DNA from: Ananas comosus
Lineage: Eukaryota; Streptophyta; Magnoliopsida; Poales; Bromeliaceae
Direction: 5' to 3'
Assembly (NCBI RefSeq): GCF_001540865.1
Contig: NC_033639.1
Location: 2,401,997 to 2,465,996 of the forward strand
DNA: 64,000 bases
Below the pieces are notes generated by a model. That model did no database searches. It saw nothing but the letters and a program-made list of their open reading frames with translations, and was not told where the DNA came from. Position numbers and translations under genes: made by a program. Positions 56,201 through 64,000 of the stretch are shown piece after piece (within the stretch, counting starts at the first letter, position 1; each line of letters starts with the position of its first letter).

Positions 56201-56837
56201 GTGTGCGTGTGATGTGTTCGGCTGGGAGGAAGAAGAAGCAAAGGGGATTTAATCCCTTTTTACCATTTTGCCCTCAACTACACACTATTCATTACGGGCA
56301 GCTTGAAATCTGATAAATTTCGTTGGAGCCCTTCTGAATGTCCGATTGAGCTCAAATTTGACAGGCATATTCGGTTTTACTTAATAAGTCCAAAGAAATT
56401 TTAATATTTCTGTTTCGACCCCATTTGGTCACTGAAAACTGTACCGAACTGTAATCTTTATCAGATAGCTTTCGGATTTTATTTCTCACTCTACGGGTGT
56501 CAGAAAAATATGAAACTTTAAGTCTAGCCTCATTAAAATATTTCTGACATCCCCGCCAATTTTCATAATTTTCTGAGACTGTGCATTTTCTGCTAATTTA
56601 TCTGTCCCATTTCCAACAGAAAATTCTAAATCTCCTGTTTTCGCTCCGATTTCAGCACAGGTCATTCCCAACCTATATTTCACTTCTCTAAATCCAATAA
56701 AAATAGTATCTCATACTATTTTTATTTATTTTTATTTTTATATTTAAAACCCGGTATGTTACATTCCACCGCAACCTCACCGGAACCATTTAAACGTACA
56801 CCGTAACTTCATAATTTTATAAGTTCGGTATGTTATA
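53209..56837 (-). repeat. LTR of the TGTCACGCCC family, 3.6 kb, no visible duplication
   Basis: On the plus strand the ends are TGTCACAGCCCG and CGGTATGTTATA (the final CA probably mutated to TA). The last 200 bp (AAAATAGTATC, TTACATTCCACCGCAACC) match the end of the solo LTR at 6507-8757, and 53570-53760 matches its start region (GTGGGGTGAGAACC). The middle (54480-54800) is a degenerate array of CTAGGTT-containing phrases, which explains the extra length. Immediate flanks (GACTC and GCCGA) do not match, so it may have been joined to the next LTR by recombination. Confidence 0.65.
54480..54800. repeat. Degenerate CTAGGTT-rich array
   Basis: The words CCTAGGTTCA, ACTAGGTTCA or CTAGGTTAA recur at irregular spacing of 10-40 bp. 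It looks like slipped low-complexity expansion inside the LTR. Confidence 0.7.
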
Positions 56838-58872
56838 GCCGATCTCCCCACTAGGTCCAAGCGGGCAAAGTAACGACAGATAGATAGATATATATCTAAA
56901 GCTGTAAAGACATAATAGGAAAACTATGCTACTATGCCCATAATCATGTATAATGAATGCATGCATCATTTAGTAAAGGTTTACTATCATGCTAACAAAT
57001 TCGATCCATATTCGATAAGCAATGTTCAATGACATTATTAACTTTTCATTTATCCAATCTGTGGCAAAACCCTTGGGTTGCCTACGACTCACATATCCAT
57101 CCCATAGGGTAAGGAGACTCCATGTGTCCCCAAACCCGGGACTGTCTACGGACATCAACTCTGTCCTATCGCCCGACACTCCGGAGTACTCGACGACCAA
57201 ATCTCTCCATGTGAGGATATGGATGGCTTTACCATCCCGAATAACAGACCGTGAGCTTGATCTATCCTCTCCACGTGAGGATACCCTACGAACTAGGGCC
57301 AACATTTCTTTCAGAATTCACCTATTCCGACATCCATGCATAGTTACTTAGCTATACTAAGTTCATTGTTCACGAGTCATTTTCTAGGGAATCCACCTAT
57401 CCCTGAGTTCTCAAACCTCTAGTGTCAAATACACTATATTAGGTGCCACTCGTTCTTACATATTTAGATGCCACTCTCTATGTCACTAAATAACCACCGA
57501 GTCCATCTCTTTTCTTTAGCACTATAGGATCCATGTTCCGACTCAATCTTTACCTATCCATTTCACCAAGTATTCCATGTACACTAGGTTAACATTTAGA
57601 AGAGTAAGGAAAAGATACTATAATGCAATCCTACAATGCAACATACAAGAGATGAAAATCATGTATTTCTAAGACATAGGAAAGAGTTCGGTTGCTTTGG
57701 GATGACACCCCTACCTTTTCTCGAAGTAGAGGTTCTAGAAACACTTCTCGGCGTTCTTTACGGCGTCGTCTTGGCCTTCTTGGTCCAAAATGAAGCTCTA
57801 TCGACATTATTTTGCCGATAACCTTTCACCCGCTTGACGAATCAAAAATTCGACTTCGCCTCTGCGTTTAGACACCTAGCAATTAGGTTTAGATGCCCTC
57901 AAATGAGATCAATCCTCATTATTTAAGAAATCCCCAATTTGGAGCCCTAGGTTTGCACCTATAGCAAAGCACTCCTTCCAAACCCTACATTCTAGCTTCA
58001 ATCCACCCTTAATGGTTCTAGAGGTTCATTTGACCTCATCTCAAAAGCCAAAACCCAAGAACCCTAAGTTCTATCATGCTAGGGTTGAGAAGCTTACCTC
58101 TAGGTTAGCTCTAATGGAGTGGAGAGGAAGAGGAAGATGCTCCAAGCCTTCTCTAGCTTGCTCTCCTTCTTCCCTTTCTTCTTCTCCTTCCTCTGTTCTT
58201 CTTCTTCTTCTCTTTTCTTTCTTCTTCTCTTTTCCTTCTAGAGAGAGAGAGAGGGAGAGAAATGAGAGATGGGAGGGAAATAAGAGAGGGAGAGAGAGCC
58301 GTTTGCTCTCTACACTCTCTAACTAAGGCATAATTGCATAAAAGCCCCTCCACTTTACCTCTTTCAAACTGCTCTGCCTGGGCAGTTTTCGTGCGGAGGG
58401 ACCGGTCCCTCGTCTGGGAGATCGGTCCCCGAGAGCAACCTCTGCGGGAGGAAGGCTCTCTGCCAGCCTTCACGCATGCGGGAACCGGTCCCTGCCCGAG
58501 AGACCGGACCCTTAGAGACCGGTCCTTGCCTGAGAGACCGGTTCCCGAGAGTAGAATTCTCAGGACTTAGCCAAATTTCCTCTGTCTCGCTGGTTTCGCT
58601 TATAGGGATCGGTCCCTCTGGCCTGGGACCGGTTGCATCAAGCATCCCCGCAACCATCAGCTACGAGGACTGGTCCATCCCTGCTAGGGACCGGTCCCCG
58701 AGAGCAAACCCTGCCAAGTGTAGATTCTTGCATCATTTGCTCTCGCGGACTCGACTCTAAAGCACTTTTCGTGTTTTGGACATCTTTAGCTTCTTTGAAG
58801 GATACCCACTCGACAATTAGTCGATTCAGAGCGAAGTTCAACTCTCGGATTTCGAGAATTCACTTCCTTACA
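56838..58872 (-). repeat. 3' LTR of the chromovirus, far end truncated
   Basis: In sense orientation it starts TGTAAGGAAGTG at 58872, right after the purine tract. It continues with a palindrome cluster, a CT-rich leader and wording shared with the solo LTR at 6507-8757 (GGGATGACACCC, CACTAGGTCCAAGC). It stops at 56838 against another LTR's end, about 530 bp short of the expected TGTCAC terminus judged by the solo LTR. Confidence 0.78.
58396..58701. repeat. ACCGGT palindrome cluster in the chromovirus LTR
   Basis: Six ACCGGT cores and several degraded ones (GATCGGTCCC, GACTGGTCC), mostly of the GGGACCGGTCCC type, within 300 bp and interspersed with GAGAGCAA-type words, as in 13871-14089. Confidence 0.85.
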
Positions 58873-58890
58873 TCCTTGCCTTCTTAAAAG
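58873..58890 (-). promoter_or_regulatory. Polypurine tract of the chromovirus
   Basis: Minus-strand CTTTTAAGAAGGCAAGGA directly before the LTR start TGTAAGG. It follows TTTCGAGGACGAAAC, a phrase usual just past plant gypsy pol. Confidence 0.75.
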
Positions 58891-58943
58891 GTGTTTCGTC
58901 CTCGAAACTAACTCAATTATCAACTTTAACTTAAATCCATACC

Positions 58944-59720
58944 TTACTCCTCAAATAGATGAGGGTGGTTCTTTCTCATCAGATCCTCGAGTTCCCAGGT
59001 GGCCTTGCGATCATCGTGATTGCTCCACCGAACCTTTACATAGGGAATCTCGCGATTTCGCAGCTTTCGCACTTCTCGGGCGATAATTGCCATCGAAAAC
59101 TCTTCATAGCTCAAGTTCTCTTGAAGTTCCGGCGGTTCATATAGTATCGCGTGCTCCGGATCATGGATATATTTGCGGAGATTGGAGACATGGAACACAT
59201 TGTGCACATCCGCGAGCTTCGGCGGTAGGGCGAGCCAATAAGCCACCGTGCCAACTCGCTCCAATATCTCATAGGGTCCAATGTACCGGGGACTTAGTTT
59301 TCTCCGAACTCCGAATCGCTTTACACCCCTCATGGATGAGATCTTCAAGAACACGCGGTCGCCTACCGCAAATTCTATATCACGACGGCGCCTATCCGCA
59401 TAGCTTTTCTGTCTCGACTGCGCCGTGAGCAATCGCTTGCGAGCAAGGCGGACTTTCTCCTCCGCTTCCCGCAGATCATCAGGGCCGAACTCTGTATGCT
59501 CACCCACATCGCTCCAGTATATAGGAGACCGACACTTCTTCTCGTAAAGGGCCTCAAACGGTGCCATCTCTATACTAGCATGATAACTATTGTTGTAGGC
59601 GAACTCGACCATCGGCAGATGATCGCACCAACTCCCTTTATAGTCGATGACACACGCCCACAGCATATCCTCGAGAGTTTGAATGGTCCTTCCTGTTTGC
59701 CCATCTGTCTAAGAATGGAA
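58944..59720 (-). pseudogene. Chromovirus integrase C-terminus and chromodomain-like tail
   Basis: The first in-frame ATG is at 59666, but the sequence between 59720 and 59667 already belongs to integrase. It reads TDGQTGRTIQTLEDML where the catalytic Glu (QTER in relatives) has become Gly, and an in-frame TAG replaces the Gln just before. Then come WCDHLPMVEFAYNNSYH and APFEALYEKKCRSP, the GPY/F region (KLSPRYIGPYEIL), DVHNVFHVSNLRKY, and a terminal chromodomain-like segment (VKVRWSNHDDRKATWELED). It ends at 58944. The chromodomain is thought to guide integration to heterochromatin in this lineage. Confidence 0.9.
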
Positions 59721-60440
59721 TTATATACTAAAATCGAGCCGTGTGCCAAGGGCTTCCTGCAGATTCTTCCAGAAGTGTGAAGTGAACTGGGGGTTACGAT
59801 CCAACACGATCAACTTCGACACCCCATGCAGTCTCACTATCTCGTCAAGATATACATGCGCCAGTTTGTCACCTGCCCACGTGGTGTGGATCGGCAAGAA
59901 GTGAGCCGACTTCGTCAATTGGTCCACAATTACCCAAATTGCATCGTGGCCGCCCGTTGAGCGAGGCAAGCCGACCACGAAGTCCATCGATATATCTTCC
60001 CATATCCAAAAGGGAATTGGTAGGCTTTGAAGCTTACCCGCTGGAAATCGACTCTCTGCTTTTACTTGTTGGCATATTAAGCACTTAGCCACGAAGCGTC
60101 CAATATCACTTTTCATTCCTGGCCACCAATAAAGTGCTCTCAACTCATGATACATCTTGGTGCCACCCGGGTGATCGCAATAAGGCGGCCGGTGTGCTTC
60201 TTGCAAAATCAGCGCGCGAAGCTCTTCATTCTTGGGCACACACCATCGATTTCGGAATCGAAGTGCACCATCGGCGTCTACCATGAAATCGCCGCCACGA
60301 CCACTCTCGATGTCGCGCCGCACCTTTTGGAGTTCTGGATCCGCAGATTGTAGGTTTTTGATCCTTCTCAACAAGGTCGGTTGGACAACGAGTGTCATCA
60401 ACTGGGCCGAAATCTCGGGAGCAACCACTTCAAGGTTCAT
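59721..60440 (-). pseudogene. Chromovirus integrase N-terminus and core
   Basis: It continues from RNase H after a TGA at 60441-60443. The zinc-binding region (HPGGTKMYHELRALYWW, then CLICQQVKAES) is followed by the catalytic core with its first Asp (ISMDFVVGLPRS) and second Asp (LIVLDRNPQFTSHFW). The frame stops at 59721-59723 (TAA) just before the catalytic Glu region. This is a point stop in the same frame. Confidence 0.92.
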
Positions 60441-61520
60441 TCACTCCATGTCCAGCCATAGGGGTGTTTGATTTGTAACCCACATAGTGAGGTTGTTCGC
60501 TGATTTTCTGCTCAGCGTATCCGCGACCACATTCGCTTTTTCGGGGTGGTAAAGGATATCCACATCGTAATCCTTTAACAGTTCCAACCACCGCCGTTGT
60601 CTCATGTTGAGCTCTTTCTGCGTGAACAGATATTTCAGGCTCTTGTGGTCGGTATAGATCTCACAATGGGCACCGTATAGGTAGTGCCTCCACAGTTTCA
60701 AGGCGAAGATCACCGCTGCCAGCTCCAAATCATGGATGGGGTAGTTCTTCTCATAGCTCTTCAGCTGGCGAGATGCATAAGCAATTACCTTCCCGCCCTG
60801 CATCAAAACACACCCCAATCCTCGATAGGAAGCGTCGCTGTAGACCACAAAGTCTTCGCCTTGCACCGGTAGAGCGAGCACCGAAATCGAAATCAATCTT
60901 TCCTTCAACTCTTTGAAACTCCGGTCGCACTCCTCGCTCCACACGAACTTGGTGCCTTTTTGAGTCAAACGGGTAAGGGGAATTACTATCTTCGAGAATC
61001 CCTTCACGAACCGTCTATAGTAGCCCGCTAAACCCACGAAGCTTCGAACCTCCGTGACATTCGTCGGGCACGGCCAATCCTTGATTGCCTCAACTTTCCT
61101 CGGGTCTACTGAAACTCCACCTGGGGAAATCACATGCCCTAGAAATGCAACTTCATGGAGCCGGAAGTCACACTTCTTCAGCTTAGCATATAGCTTCTCC
61201 TCTCGAAGGACTTGAAGTACTATCCTCAAATGCTCGGTATGTTCCCTGTCACTGTGAGAATAGACCAATATGTCGTCTATGAAGGCCACGAAAAATCGGT
61301 CCAAATACTTCTTGAAGAGACGGTTCATCAAATCCATGAATGCCGCCGGGGCATTCGTAAGCCCGAATGGCATGACCGTGAATTCATAGTGTCCATACCG
61401 CGTGCGGAATGCGGTCTTCTGCACATTTTTCGGCTTGATCTTCAATTGGTGATAGCCGGACTGTAAATCTATTTTCGAGTACACGCACGACCTCTGTAAT
61501 TGGTCGAACAAATCATCAAT
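60441..61520 (-). pseudogene. Chromovirus reverse transcriptase and RNase H
   Basis: The first ATG is at 61511 ([20 protein letters not shown]). RT keeps [12 protein letters not shown] and an altered active-site context, [13 protein letters not shown], with both Asp present. [11 protein letters not shown] and [12 protein letters not shown] follow. RNase H has [37 protein letters not shown] and [13 protein letters not shown], then a tether ([20 protein letters not shown]). It ends at TGA 60441-60443. Confidence 0.93.
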
Positions 61521-62660
61521 TCAGGAAAGTGGGTACTTATTCTTGATCGTGACCTTGTTCAACTCTCGATAATCCACGCAGAATCGAAACGATCTGTCCT
61601 TCTTTCTTACAAACAACACCGGGGCTCCCCACGGTGAAACACTTGGTCGGATGAACTGTTTGTCGAGAAGGTCTTGCAACTGACTCCTCAATTCTTTCAG
61701 TTCCGCCGGCGCCATTCGGTACGGAGCCTTTGAGATCGGTGCGGTTTCGGGAATCAAGTCTATAACGAACTCGATCTCTCGATCCGGTGGTATCCCCGGC
61801 AATTCTTCGGGAAATACATCTTGGAACTCCCACACCACCGACAACTCCTCCAATGTTAGAGCTACTCGATCCACTTCTACCACCATTGCCAAGAACGCTA
61901 CGCAACCGCTGTTGACCAACTTTCTTACTCTCGTCGCCGACACCGTGGCGGCGAAGCATGAGCTCTGACAAGCCCGATAAGTGAACTCCTTTTGTCTTGG
62001 CTCACGAAACGTGATCACTCTGCTCTTACAGTCGATCGTTGCGTGATACATTGAGAGCCAGTCTATGCCTAGTATGACATCGAACTCTTTAAGGTTCTTG
62101 AGCTCTAGCATCCTGATGGGCATTATCCAGTCGCCTACTTGCATTGGACACGATGAACATTCCGTGTAGGTGTTAAACGTCGACCCAAGGCCCTCAACTC
62201 GCCACTTGTCACTCGCCTCTATGAGTATGTCATGCATGCGTGTGAATGATCTACTGATAAATGAATACGTGGCCCCTGTATCAAACATAGCTCTGGAGCG
62301 AACTCCGTTAATTAAAACCATATCTGCCACAAGGCGATGCTCCTCCGTCCCCGCAGGCTCATCAGCTTGGACCTGAGCGGCGAATACCTGACCGCTCGGG
62401 GCCGATCGCGCCATCTTGTGCTGGCGCGACATCATTGCCCATCCTGCCGACACAGCCGTTGGTGGAACTCCTCTATAGGGGGCCGAAATCGCCGGCGCCG
62501 ATGCAGTCGATGGGGCAGGTGGGGCTCCTCCTCCCGGGCAATCCGGTATGAAATGCCCCGGTTGCCCACACTTGTAGCACCTGCCTTGGCGCTGCTCACA
62601 ACGCGACACCAGGTGGTCTCCACCACATATGACACACCGTCGCGCTCCACGGCTCTTTTG
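61521..62660 (-). pseudogene. Chromovirus zinc knuckle, protease and start of RT
   Basis: The frame is open from about 62660, and the first ATG (62609) is internal to Gag. The knuckle [14 protein letters not shown] is followed by the protease with intact active site ([13 protein letters not shown], then [11 protein letters not shown]), a linker and the RT entry ([32 protein letters not shown]). The stop at 61521-61523 (TGA, where relatives have CGA for Arg) lies before IDDLFDQ, and RT continues in the same frame. Confidence 0.92.
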
Positions 62661-63242
62661 CTGAGTCTGCGTATACTTCGGGAGCTTTTTGGAACTTGTG
62701 TGCCCTCCCGAACCGGCGCTTCTTGCCTTTGCCCTTAGACTCGGCTAGCATCTCGTGCTTCTCTCAAACATGGGCGTCACCGTGTTCTGCCCAAAGTGCT
62801 CGATCGAAGACCTCCACAAAGGTCGTGAGTTTAAGTATTTGCACGGCATTATAGATCCCCGGCCGAAGTCCTTGCAAAAACCAATCGGCTTGGTCCCGAT
62901 CATCTTTCACAACATCCGGGACACAGTCTATGAGGTGGGAGAACTCCTGCTCATACTACGCTACTGAGCGGTCCCTCTGCTCCAACTTGCAGAACTTCTC
63001 CAGGAGCTTCCGCTTCAGCGTGTCGGGAAAGTAGTTGGCGAACATCGCCCTCTTGAACTCCTCCCACAGTATCGGTGGAAGATCAGAAGGCCGATCTCGC
63101 TTCACGCGCTTCCACCACAACTTCGCCGTCTTCTCTAAGCAGTGGGTGGCAAGATACACCTTATCCCTCTCTAAGGTCTGCAAATCCTCAAAAATCGTTT
63201 CCATCGAGTCAATCCATGACTCGACCATCGCTGGTTCTACCT
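62661..63242 (-). pseudogene. Chromovirus gag, middle part, frameshifted
   Basis: From 63242 to 62956 the sequence encodes MVESWIDSMETIFEDL, AKLWWKRVKRDRPSDLP and FPDTLKRKLLEKFCKLEQRD, the plant gypsy Gag fold. An insertion near 62960 (an extra TAGCG-like piece) puts the frame into a stop. Gag homology continues in another frame (FSHLIDCVPDVVKDDRDQAD, then LRPGIYNAVQIL and AEHGDAHVREKHE) toward the zinc knuckle. Confidence 0.85.
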
Positions 63243-63721
63243 TCTCCTGTAACGACCCAGCCCACTAGCAATAATAACTCGTTGGGCCCAGCCAACAGCC
63301 CAAAATGCTTAAGCCCACTTATTATTACTACTGTCTAAGTCTATTATATACCCAATCACATCCCCATTCCTATCCGATGTAGGGTTATTGGAGTGTGACA
63401 GACTCCCCCCATTAAGGCCCTAACGTCCTTGTCAGTCCAATCATGCACACAGCCCAAGATCACCAGGTGATGTGAGACTCGTCTCGCTAGCCTGTCATCC
63501 AGACCCTGGCTCAGCCGAGACTCGCCACACATGTCCAGCTGGTGAACCGGCTCTGATACCAAATGTAACGACCCAGCCCACTAGCAATAATAACTCGTTA
63601 GGCCCAGCCAACAGCCCAAAATACTTAAGCACAGTTATTATTACTAGTGTCTAAGTCTATTATATACCCAATCACATCCCCATTCTTATCCAATGTAGGG
63701 TTATTGGGGTGTGACATCTCC
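63243..63721 (-). mobile_element. Complete TRIM element with duplication TCTCC, inside chromovirus gag
   Basis: 469 bp (63248-63716). LTRs of 153 bp lie at 63248-63400 and 63564-63716. Ends are TGTAACGACCC and GGTGTGACA on the plus strand. The PBS lies at 63550-63561 (minus-strand TGGTATCAGAGC) and the purine tract beside 63401. TCTCC flanks it (63243-63247 and 63717-63721). It belongs to the same family as the tandem array at 41159-44388, in the opposite orientation. The LTRs differ at about eight positions (roughly 5%), so it is not recent. Confidence 0.95.
63550..63561 (-). promoter_or_regulatory. Primer binding site of the single TRIM
   Basis: Minus-strand TGGTATCAGAGC, two bases inside the LTR border, complementary to initiator tRNA-Met. 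Confidence 0.92.
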
Positions 63722-64000
63722 CCTTCGAAGATTGGCGGGTTGAACTTGTTAAACTTGATAAGAGCCGCCAACGGACGCTCTCCTTCCACGTCTTCGGCCG
63801 CCACATCGGGTGTCGCCGATCCCGACAACGCCTGAGGAACATTTGCCGGTGGTGGACGTGCCGTCACCGGAACCGCCGCAATACCCTCGCCCGCAGTCGC
63901 TTCTGGTACGTGCACCGAGGGTGCTGGCGGACCACCGCCTTCAGTCACCGTCGCGGCCGCCGCTGCAATCTGCCGCTCCAAGAGCTCCTGGAGCCGCTCG
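63722..64000 (-). pseudogene. Chromovirus gag, N-terminal part, running off the window
   Basis: The frame is open to the right edge. Visible sequence is an Ala/Pro-rich N-terminal domain (ERQIAAAAATVTEGGGPP) that leads into PLAALIKFNKFNPPIFEG, the start of the Gag fold. TRIM insertion follows that point. After removing the TRIM and one copy of its duplication (474 bp) the frame continues into 63242. Confidence 0.85.

Larger units (their letters stand above)
56838..64000 (-). mobile_element. Decayed Ty3-gypsy chromovirus, right part outside the window
   Basis: On the minus strand, in order: gag (from the window edge), a TRIM insertion, the rest of gag, zinc knuckle, protease, RT, RNase H, integrase, an integrase C-terminal module with a chromodomain-like tail, a polypurine tract and a 5'-truncated 3' LTR (56838-58872). 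RT before integrase defines Ty3-gypsy. The chromodomain-like tail suggests the Tekay/Reina side of the chromoviruses. From protease to chromodomain everything lies in one reading frame broken by point stops; gag has frameshifts. The 5' LTR is out of view. Confidence 0.92.

Overview
The window is nuclear DNA of a flowering plant. It is a dense stack of nested transposable elements, and I found no convincing single-copy host gene. Plant origin is shown by Ty1-copia (Sirevirus-type) and Ty3-gypsy (chromovirus-type) retrotransposons primed by initiator tRNA-Met, by TRIM, hAT-like and Mutator-like elements, by a plant-type telomeric motif (TAAACCC) and by long TA microsatellites. GC-rich leader segments make a monocot plausible, but the species cannot be named from the sequence. 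Assembly gaps (N) lie at 18555-18608, 20422-20431 and 48472-48486, with a single N at 14387.

Layout. 1-11609: a minus-strand Sirevirus with 5' LTR, PBS, gag-pol in one frame (three nonsense codons), an AT-rich spacer and an envelope-like ORF running off the left edge. A 2.25 kb solo LTR (6507-8757) sits in its gag. The Sirevirus itself sits in the gag of a degenerate plus-strand gypsy element (11610-13697), followed by an LTR fragment that contains a microsatellite-flanked insert (13698-about 14700).

About 15.0-46.7 kb: one old locus of roughly 120-bp satellite-like repeats carrying remnant ORFs, two of them a homologous pair resembling the DUF4283 family. It was split by successive insertions. 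These are a hAT-like element (16244-27389) that holds a giant imperfect inverted repeat (16290-26565), a solo LTR (30103-32867, TSD CAACT), an internally deleted minus-strand gypsy element (32987-39203, TSD AAGTA) whose LTR holds a Mutator-like element (37227-38080), and a tandem TRIM array (41159-44388, TSD GTCAG) that holds a solo LTR of the same Sirevirus family (42421-43914, TSD GAGTC). Removing the insertions restores recognisable repeat units at two of the junctions, which supports this order.

46.7-64.0 kb: an AT-rich stretch without a recognisable gene, gypsy LTRs and LTR fragments (49954-52720 and 53209-56837), and a decayed minus-strand chromovirus (56838-64000, running off the right edge). 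A complete TRIM (63248-63716, TSD TCTCC) interrupts its gag.

The retroelement genes belong to copy-and-paste cycles (Gag particle, protease, reverse transcriptase/RNase H, integrase), and every copy seen is disabled by stops, frameshifts, deletions or catalytic substitutions. The most unusual signals are the 120-bp repeat locus with its ORF modules, the giant inverted repeat, the tandem TRIM array with a single outer TSD, and clusters of palindromes centred on ACCGGT shared by otherwise unrelated LTR families.
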